Position numbers and translations under genes: made by a program
Assembly (NCBI GenBank): GCA_029975555.1
Contig: JARKOY010000054.1
Location: 1-35,113 of the forward strand
Reading direction: 5' to 3'
Source of the DNA: Spirochaetia bacterium
GTDB lineage: Bacteria; Spirochaetota; Spirochaetia; Treponematales; Rectinemataceae
Length of the DNA stretch: 35,113 nt
Notes under the pieces: generated by a model
The model's input: the letters and a program-made list of their open reading frames with translations, nothing else
Told to the model about the DNA's origin: nothing
Database searches by the model: none
In this document: positions 8,290 to 16,752 of the stretch, one piece after another
How the letters are laid out: each line of letters opens with the position of its first letter
How positions within the stretch are numbered: the first letter of the stretch is position 1

Positions 8290-8763
8290 TTATTTAACTT
8301 TTGCTATTTCATAATAATAGCCATATAGCGCTTCCATAAAATCAGCATAAGCGAGATATTCTTCCTTGGAATGGCATAAATCAATTAGGTTAAAAATCAT
8401 TTTTTTTAAATTATCATAGTAAGAGGCATCATTTTTACTATCATCAGATTTCCTTTTGCAAAGATAGCTAATCTTAGCTTTTTGCATTAATACTAAAGGA
8501 TAGATGTCTTGCCAGTCGCTCCCTGATCTCAACAAGAATTTAAAACGTTTTATTTCGTCGAACATCTTTCGCATCTGGGTTTTTGAAACCTTTTCCAATG
8601 CTCTTGCAGTCTGCGAAAGCACTTCCTGCTGAAAATTCTCTGGATTCAACTTCCCATTTTTGAGTAGTGGTTGAATCTTTGGTAAGTCTGGAGCTTTTAT
8701 TCCAGAATCTTTGTAGCTACCGCGTTGTTGGCCTGAATTGAAGCTGTTGAATTGATTAGGCAT
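8290..8763 (-). CDS. csm2: Type III-A small subunit Csm2
   Basis: A 157-residue, mostly helical, basic protein. Recognisable Csm2 features are the central LEKVSKTQMRKMFDEIKRF stretch, the SYLCKRK region, and the C-terminal FMEALYGYYYE. The first 30 residues are polar and probably disordered. Csm2 forms the inner helical filament of the complex, between Cas10 and Csm5. The gene lies 16 bp after cas10 and has an ideal ribosome site (AGGAGGT). Confidence 0.93.
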   Translation of the reverse strand: MPNQFNSFNSGQQRGSYKDSGIKAPDLPKIQPLLKNGKLNPENFQQEVLSQTARALEKVSKTQMRKMFDEIKRFKFLLRSGSDWQDIYPLVLMQKAKISYLCKRKSDDSKNDASYYDNLKKMIFNLIDLCHSKEEYLAYADFMEALYGYYYEIAKVK

Positions 8764-8779
8764 AATGACCTCCTATGCG

Positions 8780-11158
8780 TTATCTATCTCTATTTTTGTA
8801 CAAAGCATAGCAAATACTAATCTTTGATTTCCGCATCATCGCGTACTCCTCCTCAAGCAAGAATTTCATGAGATTATCCCAATACCCCTGGGGCAATGTA
8901 CTCCTAATTCTTTCTTGCATCCGCTTGATGGTATATTTCAAATGGGATAGCCAAAGCGCATTTTGTGGACTTAATACACCTTTATGGAATGCTTCTGCTC
9001 TATTACTGAAGTCAAGTAACTTCCTTAGAAGCGATGTAGGAATTCTACCATCCTGTATATCCTGAGAAAATTCCTTACCTTTTTTAAGCAGTGTATCAAA
9101 GTCATCCCATGATACGGAGACATTGAACACTGTAATCGCATTTTTATTTGGATTCCTTTTTTGGTTTTTTGATTCTTCCAGTTGGCTCTCTGCTTCCGCC
9201 GCGATATATGGAACCGGTGTAGAGCTATTTGCCAGTGCTATTCCTGCAGATATGGTAACCGAGGGATTCCCATGAACAAATCTATTGAATTCTGCATGGA
9301 TATCGTTGGCAAAATCGAAAATTTTATCCCATGGGCCAATAACACAGATATCGTCGCCTCCAGAAAATACTGTATAGATCGTGTCCTCATATTTCTCTTT
9401 AATGAACTTATTGAGTTCAACAGAAAAGAAGTAATGTATTTGCCGACTTAGGCTAGCAATTTTAGAAATACTCTTCCCTTCTCCCAACCCATCTTTGAAT
9501 ATTTTACCAAGATTATCAACATCAGCCTTGAACATAGCAAGTTTGTGGGTGCCTTGAGCTTTTTTTGCTATTTCTTCAAAGGTCAAGGGGGCTCCATTGC
9601 GGTCTCTTGGTATTGAATATGGCTGAGGATACATTGCATTAAAGGTGCCATCTATTCCATTGTATGAGTTCACTGCAAAGCAAATATTTTTCTGTGTTGC
9701 TTCACTTGAAGGGAAAAAGCAAAAATCAGCATAAGCCTTCGATTCTGATGAAGGGTGGAAGTTTTTCAACACCATCCAATTGCTTGAAGTAAGTCGACCA
9801 GCTTTATCAATCAATTCTGAACAATGAGCACACGCTCTTTTTTCGTTCGTTGCTTCAATGATTTCGCCTTGGTCTGTTTCAACAGGCCGATAGCCACATA
9901 AATCACAGATTTCTCTTCCGCTAACCTTGTCATAATAGTAATTAATTACCGGGCTTTCCATTTTTTCAAGCGTCGAATGGAATTTTCGTAGCTTAGTTCT
10001 ATAATTTTCTTTTTGAATTCTATTAAGCAATTCTTTAGTTTGATTTTGAGCAAGATCGGATGCACAAACTTCTACGTTCCAGCTTAACGCGAGCGCAAGT
10101 ACACCAAGATACTCTCTCATGAGGTATGCATTAATATCCTGCTCATACTGATTTAGTATTTTCTTCGTCTCTGGAGTATTAGGAAGGACAAGCAGAAAGT
10201 TGCCTCCGCCGTTCATCAACTCACACTGAGGTATCACACCACATTCGGAAAGAATGGTAGTGGCTACACTCCTGCAAAGCGCTTCTATCTGATAGCTCCT
10301 GGCACGGAGCAATTTGGAGGAATTTTTCGTATCTTCTATGTTGAATATATATTTTTGTATGCCTTGTACATCACCAAAGACGAGAAGGAATTTGCTATCT
10401 GCAACATTATCGAGTATTGCTTCCTTGTTGAGGCTTGAATTAGAAAGATGATACTTGTATGCGCACACCGCTAGGGCAGCGGTTACTCTCGAATGATCGT
10501 ATAATGATACATCCGGTTCTGTTTTGTATGTCGCGGAAGGGATGTAGGTCGTCCATCGTTCAAGAACCGCATCCAAATTGTAGAGGTATTGTTCCATGTT
10601 TTGATGTTTCGGGAATCGTCTCCAATCTTCAAGAAAGCCATCCCATAATTCTGAATATTGCTTCTTTGTTAGTACAGTTGTATTTAATATCCCTTTTTTT
10701 TGCGTACCATCATCTAAAGCGGCCAACGGAAGATTCACAGATTCAATTTTTTTTCTTTCTTCAAAGTGCACTTGGGATAGAACAGAAATAAGGGGAGCTT
10801 CATAGAATTTATAATCTGAATCGCTCTGTACTGACGATCTATCCAAACCGCTCGCCAAACGATCGCCGAGACTAATACAGAATTGTATTTCGTCATCAGG
10901 TCTATGATGATGCGCCGCATCAAGAGCAATTTTTCGCAAATCAGTTTTAAAATCAAAGCTTTCGGCAAGATGCTGTTCAAGAAAACCGAGCGTATACAAC
11001 GCGTGCTGATGACTAAATCTCTCCTTTTCATAGGGGAGGATTATACCTTCATCTTTAGCACTATAGTATTCTCTTCGATCAGCTCGCTGAGCAAATTTGC
11101 CAATATCATGCAAAAGCGAAGAAACTGCTATTGAAAACACAGTATTTTCCACAGCCAT
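8780..11158 (-). CDS. cas10: Type III-A Cas10 (Csm1), HD nuclease and cyclic-oligoadenylate synthase
   Basis: A 792-residue Cas10. The N-terminal HD domain carries H17-D18 in LLHDIGKFAQRADR and a further histidine cluster AAHHHRP (82-87), so single-strand DNase activity is plausible. A zinc-binding pair is at C418/C421 and C443/C446. The second Palm domain holds the intact cyclase motif SGGDDICV (GGDD at 600-603) and ADVDNLGKIF near 546. It should therefore make cyclic oligoadenylate on target-RNA binding and feed the CARF domain of the downstream deaminase. AAAAGGAG sits directly before the annotated ATG, too close for it. A GTG two codons later (11152) has ideal spacing and may be the true start. 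Confidence 0.97.
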   Translation of the reverse strand: MAVENTVFSIAVSSLLHDIGKFAQRADRREYYSAKDEGIILPYEKERFSHQHALYTLGFLEQHLAESFDFKTDLRKIALDAAHHHRPDDEIQFCISLGDRLASGLDRSSVQSDSDYKFYEAPLISVLSQVHFEERKKIESVNLPLAALDDGTQKKGILNTTVLTKKQYSELWDGFLEDWRRFPKHQNMEQYLYNLDAVLERWTTYIPSATYKTEPDVSLYDHSRVTAALAVCAYKYHLSNSSLNKEAILDNVADSKFLLVFGDVQGIQKYIFNIEDTKNSSKLLRARSYQIEALCRSVATTILSECGVIPQCELMNGGGNFLLVLPNTPETKKILNQYEQDINAYLMREYLGVLALALSWNVEVCASDLAQNQTKELLNRIQKENYRTKLRKFHSTLEKMESPVINYYYDKVSGREICDLCGYRPVETDQGEIIEATNEKRACAHCSELIDKAGRLTSSNWMVLKNFHPSSESKAYADFCFFPSSEATQKNICFAVNSYNGIDGTFNAMYPQPYSIPRDRNGAPLTFEEIAKKAQGTHKLAMFKADVDNLGKIFKDGLGEGKSISKIASLSRQIHYFFSVELNKFIKEKYEDTIYTVFSGGDDICVIGPWDKIFDFANDIHAEFNRFVHGNPSVTISAGIALANSSTPVPYIAAEAESQLEESKNQKRNPNKNAITVFNVSVSWDDFDTLLKKGKEFSQDIQDGRIPTSLLRKLLDFSNRAEAFHKGVLSPQNALWLSHLKYTIKRMQERIRSTLPQGYWDNLMKFLLEEEYAMMRKSKISICYALYKNRDR

Positions 11159-11174
11159 ACTCCTTTTATCATTG

Positions 11175-12095
11175 CTAATTCAATATTTGGTATGACATCT
11201 CTCCTAAACCAAATACTGTATTCTTTCCAATATGAAAAAGTCTGCCTCCTTCAAGCAATTTCTGTTCTTGCCGCCCAACAGTCCCTTGTAGGAGTAAAGA
11301 ACCAATCACGCCGCCAAGTTCCATTTCTGTCTGTTGCCGGTGTGAATAACGTTTAAAATCTTTCCATAAAAGCTTTCGGTCGGTAATACAAATATCACCC
11401 GGTATATGAAACTTATGAATAGCATGATCATTAATACCATTTTCTTGATTTTCATAGAGCAGAGAGAGCGATACAGTCCTTCGATAAAGAGTCCCAAAAA
11501 ATGAATAAGAATCAAACATTGTTGTATATTTGCCCATATATTTGATTCTTGCTGGTGTTCTGAACAACACTATCACCGAATTCACAACAGGATTCTCTTG
11601 AGACGAAAGGTCAAATTGCTGAACAACTGGTCTTCGTAGTGCCTTTCCAAGAAGTGAATTCTGGTTTATTTCATCAAGGACTTGAGAAACCTCAAAATGG
11701 ACTTTTGAAGCAAAAACCCCTTCTTTACCAGCCTGCTGCAACGCATAGATGACAAAAGGAAAATATTCGATACCTTTTCCAATTAGTGTGAGTATAAAGT
11801 CATACCCTAATCCATTATCTGATACTGATCCATGGGTAAGGATAAAAGGATGATAAGCCCTGTTTCTTCCTTGCAGTATAGAATTATCCTGTGGCAAAGG
11901 ACTCTCGAAAAGAACTGAATAAGCACATGATTGAACAAGGATACAATTATCACATACAGACTGACGTTGAATACAGCAAATCTTTTTGAGATACACGCCT
12001 AATATCGATCGAATGAAAAAAGTCGGAATTGTTGACCAGCGGACAGGAGATTCAAATTTTAATGAGAACGCTGTTTTAGTATACGACAATTTCAT
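11175..12095 (-). CDS. cas6: CRISPR pre-crRNA endoribonuclease Cas6
   Basis: A 306-residue Cas6 of the family found with type III systems. The N-terminal RAMP fold carries a cysteine motif (C48, C51, C57 in VCDNCILVQSCAY) followed by VLFESPLP. The C-terminal half has KRYSHRQQTEMELGG, GVIGSLLLQGTVG and the final glycine-rich loop LFHIGKNTVFGLGE. Cas6 cuts the repeat RNA eight bases before each spacer, which would give the ATTAAGAC tag here. AAAAGGA lies about 10 bp upstream of the ATG. It is the first firmly identified gene of the operon, 16 bp before cas10. Confidence 0.92.
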   Translation of the reverse strand: MKLSYTKTAFSLKFESPVRWSTIPTFFIRSILGVYLKKICCIQRQSVCDNCILVQSCAYSVLFESPLPQDNSILQGRNRAYHPFILTHGSVSDNGLGYDFILTLIGKGIEYFPFVIYALQQAGKEGVFASKVHFEVSQVLDEINQNSLLGKALRRPVVQQFDLSSQENPVVNSVIVLFRTPARIKYMGKYTTMFDSYSFFGTLYRRTVSLSLLYENQENGINDHAIHKFHIPGDICITDRKLLWKDFKRYSHRQQTEMELGGVIGSLLLQGTVGRQEQKLLEGGRLFHIGKNTVFGLGEMSYQILN

Positions 12096-12220
12096 TTTTT
12101 ATTTTTCCTTTTAGCCTGAAACCACCTTCGCACCACAAATGCTGGATAGCTGTCTGCCTTTACCGGGCGCGCAAAACGGAAGAGAAGATCAAGCGTAGAA
12201 GCCTCAAGAATTAAACTCAT
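12092..12220 (-). CDS. Possible small ORF ahead of cas6, unknown
   Basis: An ATG at 12220 would encode 42 residues (MSLILEASTLDLLFRFARP and onward, ending KRKNKK). Its stop overlaps the cas6 start. No ribosome site is seen, and its lysine-rich end is simply the A-rich cas6 ribosome-binding region read in frame. An upstream in-frame ATG at 12301 would give 69 residues but lies before the likely promoter. It may be non-coding 5' leader or a small coupled peptide. I recognise no family. Confidence 0.25.
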   Translation of the reverse strand: MSLILEASTLDLLFRFARPVKADSYPAFVVRRWFQAKRKNKK

Positions 12221-12250
12221 ATTTTTATCTTTATATAATTCTAAAATAGA

Positions 12251-12278
12251 ATTATAGCAGCTTTTTGGAGCAACGCAA
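12251..12278 (-). promoter_or_regulatory. Candidate promoter of the cas operon
   Basis: Minus-strand TATAAT (12251-12256) is a perfect -10 box. TTGCGT (12273-12278) lies 16 bp upstream as a weak -35. Transcription would start near 12244 and give a 5' leader of about 150 nt before cas6. This is pattern-based only. Confidence 0.5.
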
Positions 12279-12312
12279 GTATAAAATTCAATGTGGTGCA
12301 CATTTTTTAGCG

Positions 12313-12346
12313 CGCCAAATGTTGCAAATTATTGCAACATTTGGCG
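12313..12346. promoter_or_regulatory. 15-bp perfect inverted repeat between cas operon and DUF1538 gene
   Basis: CGCCAAATGTTGCAA (12313-12327) and its exact complement (12332-12346) flank the 4-base ATTA. It lies in the region between two divergent transcription units, so it may be an operator. TTGCAACA recurs as a single half-site near 12455. On the plus strand GCGGTTTTT follows the stem, so a plus-strand terminator is the alternative. Nothing on the plus strand to the left obviously needs one. Confidence 0.55.
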
Positions 12347-12486
12347 GCGGTTTTTGTAAAATAATGCTTTTATTCAATGTTTCGCTGCCTCGCCCTTCGC
12401 CGAAACAGAATGAGCAGGCTATATATACATCTATTATGCGCAACATCTGACGGATTTGCAACAGTAAATTTGTTTTTCCCTTGCGG

Positions 12487-12516
12487 TTGACGGTACCCAT
12501 CGTCGTTTCTTATAGT
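12487..12516 (+). promoter_or_regulatory. Candidate promoter of the DUF1538/PII operon
   Basis: TTGACG (12487-12492) and TATAGT (12511-12516) are 18 bp apart. Transcription would begin near 12523, about 90 bp before the ATG. The 313-bp gap 12302-12614 otherwise holds the inverted repeat at 12313-12346 and no gene. Confidence 0.55.
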
Positions 12517-12614
12517 AGGCAATTGTTATGCATTTTCCGACAACGAACGCTCAGAAGAAGGAGGTATGATTTCTTGTCGTCCGCAATCTCTCCGCATCGA
12601 GGAGCATCGGCCCA

Positions 12615-14117
12615 ATGAATCTTCTGGCTAAATTCAAAGAAACTTGTATTTCCGTCGTTCCTATTCTGATCATCGTACTCATCCTCGAAGTGACGGTAGC
12701 GCCCATTGGTCTTCCGATGCTCGCGCAGTTCTTTTTCGGAGGTCTTCTCATCATCGCCGGGTTGAGCATCTTCCTTCTAGGGGTCGATATCGGGGTGTTG
12801 CCTGTGGGACAGAAAGTAGGGGCAGCCCTCGTCTACAAGCGCAACCTTCCGTTGATGCTCGCCGTCGGCTTCACCGTTGGGTTCTTCATCACGGTCGCAG
12901 AGCCGGACGTACGGGTGTTGGCAGGTCAGGCGGCCACCATCGATCCTTCTATATCTAGAACGCTTCTTGTGGTGATGATCAGTCTGGGAGTCGGCCTGTT
13001 CGTGGCTGTAGGCTTCACCAGGACTGTCTTGGGTGTACCCTACCGCTACCTCCTCGTTCCCTTCTATATCGGCGTATTCATCATTGCCTATTTCGCAGAC
13101 CCAGTATATTTGGGAGTCGGCTTCGATGCAGGGGGCGCGACGACAGGGCCGATGACCGTCCCCTTCATCATGGCCATGGGCGTCGGTGTGGCTGCGGTCC
13201 GAAAAGGAAAGGCAACGGAGGAAGACAGCTTTGGATTGGTTGGCTTGGCTTCCATCGGCCCCATCGCGGCCGTGCTGATCATGGGCATCATCAACAAGGG
13301 AAGATCGGTGCATGGGGCGACTGAGTTCGTGGAGCAGGCCGAAACGCTTGGCATTGTGGCGAGCTTCATCCATCTGATCCCCGAAACACTCGCCGATGTG
13401 GCGAAGGCGCTCGGACCACTCGCCTTTATATTTGTTGTGTTCCAAATGACGCTGCTGCACATGCCGCCACACCTCGTGGCTCGCACGATAAAGGGCCTCA
13501 TCTACACCTTTCTTGGGCTGGTGATCTTCTTCATCGGGGTCAATGGGGGCTTTTTGCCGGTTGGGTCTGCTCTCGGAAGAATTGTCGGCGGCGCGGAACA
13601 CAACATCATCCTCATTCCGATCGGTTTTGTCTTGGGGGCTGTGGTGGTGCTGGCCGAACCCGCCATCTGGGTCTTGAACAAGCAGGTGGAGGAGGTTTCG
13701 GGCGGCTCCATCAAGAAAGAAGTCATGCTCGTATCGCTCTCCTTCGGAGTGGCCGTGGCCATCGCACTCGCCATGGTGCGAGTCATCACCGGGATGAGCA
13801 TCTGGTGGCTCCTGATTCCTGGCTACGCTTTGGCATTGGCGCTCACGTTCTGGGCGCCTCCTCTATTTACCGCCATTGCGTTCGACTCGGGGGGCGTGGC
13901 TTCTGGGCCGATGTCTTCCACCTTCATCCTGTCGTTCACCTTGGGGGCCTCGAATGCCGCTGGAGGCGCTCCCATCACCGACGCATTCGGCGTCATTGCG
14001 ATGATTGCGATGACGCCCCTCATTACTATCCAGCTCATGGGACTTGTCTTTAAATATAAAGAGAAAAAATTGGCTGCCCTGCATGACAAAGGGACAACAG
14101 AGGAGAGGGGCAAATGA
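12615..14117 (+). CDS. DUF1538-family membrane protein with two DUF1538 modules
   Basis: A 500-residue polytopic membrane protein of DUF1538, a predicted transporter family of unknown substrate. The sequence is an internal duplication. LPVG occurs at 62-65 and 314-317, AEP at 95-97 and 348-350, and FDAGGATTGPM (170-180) is mirrored by FDSGGVASGPM (423-433). Each half ends in a further hydrophobic stretch after D[SA]FG. Such glycine-rich repeats inside membrane segments suggest a pseudosymmetric transport path. The ATG at 12615 has GAGGAG ten bases upstream. The stop overlaps the next gene (ATGA), which encodes PII-like domains, so activity may be gated by a small-molecule signal. Transport and gating are inferred. 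Confidence 0.88.
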   Translation: MNLLAKFKETCISVVPILIIVLILEVTVAPIGLPMLAQFFFGGLLIIAGLSIFLLGVDIGVLPVGQKVGAALVYKRNLPLMLAVGFTVGFFITVAEPDVRVLAGQAATIDPSISRTLLVVMISLGVGLFVAVGFTRTVLGVPYRYLLVPFYIGVFIIAYFADPVYLGVGFDAGGATTGPMTVPFIMAMGVGVAAVRKGKATEEDSFGLVGLASIGPIAAVLIMGIINKGRSVHGATEFVEQAETLGIVASFIHLIPETLADVAKALGPLAFIFVVFQMTLLHMPPHLVARTIKGLIYTFLGLVIFFIGVNGGFLPVGSALGRIVGGAEHNIILIPIGFVLGAVVVLAEPAIWVLNKQVEEVSGGSIKKEVMLVSLSFGVAVAIALAMVRVITGMSIWWLLIPGYALALALTFWAPPLFTAIAFDSGGVASGPMSSTFILSFTLGASNAAGGAPITDAFGVIAMIAMTPLITIQLMGLVFKYKEKKLAALHDKGTTEERGK

Positions 14118-14821
14118 GAGCGACCACACAGATGCGCTATACTCACGGGAAGTTGTTGCTCAGCATCGTCGAGCGGCACACCGGCGAAAGGCTTGTGGCC
14201 GCGACCAAGCGCGCTGGGGCCCGTGGGGGAACGATCATTCTCGGCAGAGGAACTGCAGAAAGTCTCCTGCTCGAACGTTTAGGAATCGGTGATACGGAAA
14301 AGGACGTCGTCCTCACGCTGGCAACCGATGAGCACATAGGTCCGATCATGGCGGCGCTCCGCTCTTCCGAAATGCGGGAGCGGCACATACGGGGTGTCTC
14401 GATGTTGATCGATGTGATGGGTATTCTCAGACACGTCCACAGCGATGATGCCGATGCTGTCTCGTCCGCCGAAAGGAGTTCTCCAATGAAGAGTCAAAGT
14501 GAATATGTGCTTATTACTTTCATCGTGAACAGGGGTTACGCCGACGATGCAATGCTGGCCGCACGGAAGGCAGGCGCAAAGGGGGGTACCATCCTCAACG
14601 CGCGGGGCACCGGCAACGAGGAAGATGTAAAATTCTTTGGAATTTCGCTGGTTCCCGAGAAAGAGATTCTTCTCATTCTGGTGGAGGCGGCGCAGTCCGA
14701 GGCTGTGTTGCAGGCGGTGCGGCAGCTTCCCTGTCTTGCGGAACCGGGGAGCGGCATCGCTTTCTGCATTGCCGTCGAGGAGTTCATCGCGCTAGGGACC
14801 AAGCCCGTGAACGAAAGATGA
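14114..14821 (+). CDS. Tandem PII-like signalling protein (two domains)
   Basis: A 235-residue protein made of two PII-like (GlnB/CutA-type fold) domains. The first spans about 10-108 (HGKLLLSIVERHTGERL, ARGGTIILGRGT). The second spans about 128-232 (EYVLITFIVNRGYADD, AKGGTILNARGTG). The shared GGTI..GRGT/ARGT loop marks the duplication. The residue-51 tyrosine T-loop of classical GlnB is not recognisable, so uridylylation is unlikely. PII-like proteins bind nucleotides or metabolites and usually control a neighbouring transporter. The ATGA overlap with the DUF1538 gene supports that partner. A second ribosome site and ATG lie inside the gene at 14472-14488, so the C-terminal domain (111 residues) may also be made alone. 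Confidence 0.82.
   Translation: MRATTQMRYTHGKLLLSIVERHTGERLVAATKRAGARGGTIILGRGTAESLLLERLGIGDTEKDVVLTLATDEHIGPIMAALRSSEMRERHIRGVSMLIDVMGILRHVHSDDADAVSSAERSSPMKSQSEYVLITFIVNRGYADDAMLAARKAGAKGGTILNARGTGNEEDVKFFGISLVPEKEILLILVEAAQSEAVLQAVRQLPCLAEPGSGIAFCIAVEEFIALGTKPVNER
14472..14488 (+). promoter_or_regulatory. Internal ribosome-binding site and in-frame ATG
   Basis: AAAGGAG (14472-14478) lies seven bases before an in-frame ATG (14486, codon 125), exactly at the linker between the two PII-like domains. It looks like the start site of a once-separate second PII gene that is now read through. It could still start a shorter product. Confidence 0.5.
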
Positions 14822-14996
14822 AAAAAGGGGGCCGACGTGGGTCGAGGTCTTGCTCATCGGCGTATCTTTTTCTTGGCGATTCTCGGTATTTTAGAACAAA
14901 TGGAGATTCGGCATTTTTTCGAGACGTAGAGGAGGAAAAACGCCCGATAGCGAACATTTCTCCCACAAATTGATCAACTACAAGCAAGATTAGCCA

Positions 14997-15024
14997 TTGA
15001 TTCCATACTGTTCCAGTCTATAAT
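14997..15024 (+). promoter_or_regulatory. Promoter of the PAS-GGDEF-HD-GYP gene
   Basis: TTGATT (14997-15002), a 16-bp spacer and a perfect TATAAT (15019-15024) place the start near 15031, giving a leader of about 110 nt. The gap 14822-15143 holds this promoter and nothing else I can identify; no clear terminator follows the PII gene. Confidence 0.65.
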
Positions 15025-15143
15025 ATTGCTCACGTTATGCGACGATATCTGACCTACGCCAATTTACATGGAAATTTTCAAGAAAATACAGGATGGTTGT
15101 TCATCCTAAGTCCTTCGATCGATTCAGTGAATAGGAGAGAAAG

Positions 15144-16694
15144 ATGCCCCTTTCATTGATAGGCTTCTCTCTCCTGGGAGGATTGATAGCCATTGCGGTG
15201 GTGCTTGGAATACAGAACATAAAAATGCGTGCTCTTGTGAAGGCATCACAAGAAGAACGACGGCGCCTGTGCATGGTCCTCGATCGACTGCCGGGTATGG
15301 CCTTCATGTGTCTGATCGATGAGCACTGCACGATGACCTACGTATCCCCTGGCTGCACAATACTTACCGGATATCCACCCGAGATGCTCCTCGAAAACCG
15401 ACGCGTTTCTTTCGAAGAAATAATCGCGCCGGAATATCGGGCGCCGTTGCACGATATGTTCAGGCGCATTAGGGGCACACAAAAAGACCTGCATGCCGAG
15501 TTCGAAATCATCACGAGAGGCGGAACGCGGAAATGGGTTTTTCTCCACGGTGAGATCGTCTATGGGGAGGAAAATACAGCTGAAGCCGTAGAAGGCATAA
15601 TCCTCGACATCAGCGAGAAAAAACGGGCCGAGGCAGAAAAAGAATATCTCAACACTCACGATGCGCTCACGGGCCTGTACAATCGCCGCTATTTCTTTGA
15701 AACGCTCCTCAACCTCGAAGCGAAGAGGCTCTATCCAATATCCTGCATTGTCGGGAACATCAACGGAATGGGCCTTATCAACAGTGCATTCGGGTATGAG
15801 GCGGGCGACAGGCTTCTGGCGGAAACAGGGCACATTCTGAGTGCTCATATGGAAGGGGAGTCGAGCATCGCGGCACACATAGGCGGGGATGAGTTCGCCC
15901 TGATCCTTCCTTCCGCAGACGAGAAGAAAGTCCAAGAAACGATGGACGCGCTCTCCCGCAATTTTCAACAGTGTCGTGATCTGGATGTGTCGGCCGTCAA
16001 CTGCCTCAGCATGGGTTTTGGCTATGGAACTGCGACATCAGAGGATTTTGGGGTGTTTCAGGCATTTAACAGCGCCCAAAAAATGATGCGCCAGGCAAAA
16101 TTGCTGAACAAGGCGAGCGCGTCGCACGGGATTCTCAATTCCATGCTCGCGACGCTGTATGAAAAAAGCGGAGAGACGGAGGAGCACTCCACAAGGCTTG
16201 CGTGCATCGCGACGAGGATTGGGGAGTCGCTTGGCTTGGCCGAAGAAGAGATGAATAAGTTAAAACTTTTTTCAATGCTGCACGACATCGGCAAGATAGG
16301 TATTGATGACAGGATTCTCAAGAAACCGGGGCCTCTTACGGAAGACGAATGGAAGATCATGAGAACCCATCCTCAGATCGGCTACCGCATTGCGATGGCT
16401 TCAAGCGAATTCAAAGAGATCGCTCCTTATATCATCGCACACCATGAGCGCTGGGATGGCAAAGGGTATCCCAGAGGGCTCAGTGGAGAAGAAATACCAT
16501 TGCTTGCCCGCATTCTGGCCGTCGCCGACGCATACGACGCCATGACTACAAGGCGGGTCTACAAAGATGCGTGGCACAAAGAGGCGGCGCTGGAAGAGCT
16601 GAAGAGGAACTCGGGGACTCAGTTTGATCCGAAGATCATCGATATATTTTTGTCGTTGACCGAGGCAGGAAATTTTGGCTGCACTGATGTCTAA
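15144..16694 (+). CDS. PAS-GGDEF-HD-GYP cyclic-di-GMP signalling protein
   Basis: A 516-residue protein. One N-terminal membrane segment (about 3-24) is followed by a PAS domain (45-160), a GGDEF domain (165-325) and an HD-GYP domain (340-510). The HD-GYP motifs are complete: H380-D381 in LHDIGK, HHE at 433-435, and GYP at 441-443. It is therefore probably an active c-di-GMP phosphodiesterase. The GGDEF motif itself is intact (247-251), but the usual metal-binding aspartate of the DxDxFK/DVNG motif is replaced: VGNINGMG, N205. Synthase activity is therefore doubtful, and the domain may instead sense GTP. It has its own promoter and AGGAGA ribosome site. The PAS ligand is unknown. Confidence 0.92.
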   Translation: MPLSLIGFSLLGGLIAIAVVLGIQNIKMRALVKASQEERRRLCMVLDRLPGMAFMCLIDEHCTMTYVSPGCTILTGYPPEMLLENRRVSFEEIIAPEYRAPLHDMFRRIRGTQKDLHAEFEIITRGGTRKWVFLHGEIVYGEENTAEAVEGIILDISEKKRAEAEKEYLNTHDALTGLYNRRYFFETLLNLEAKRLYPISCIVGNINGMGLINSAFGYEAGDRLLAETGHILSAHMEGESSIAAHIGGDEFALILPSADEKKVQETMDALSRNFQQCRDLDVSAVNCLSMGFGYGTATSEDFGVFQAFNSAQKMMRQAKLLNKASASHGILNSMLATLYEKSGETEEHSTRLACIATRIGESLGLAEEEMNKLKLFSMLHDIGKIGIDDRILKKPGPLTEDEWKIMRTHPQIGYRIAMASSEFKEIAPYIIAHHERWDGKGYPRGLSGEEIPLLARILAVADAYDAMTTRRVYKDAWHKEAALEELKRNSGTQFDPKIIDIFLSLTEAGNFGCTDV

Positions 16695-16752
16695 GGCCGA
16701 AGCCGCCGAGCGGCAGGGGCCCGCACACAAAGCATCCTGCTCTTTATCAGTA

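Noticed and set aside
12566-12631. A 21-codon leader peptide (MISCRPQSL and onward) before the DUF1538 gene
   Set aside because: The strong AAGGAGGT lies only about one base before its ATG, too close to work well, and the peptide shows no regulatory codon run.
13088-14179. Long minus-strand frames opposite the DUF1538 and PII genes
   Set aside because: Low-complexity shadow frames of a GC-biased coding region; the plus-strand proteins have clear membrane and PII-like patterns.
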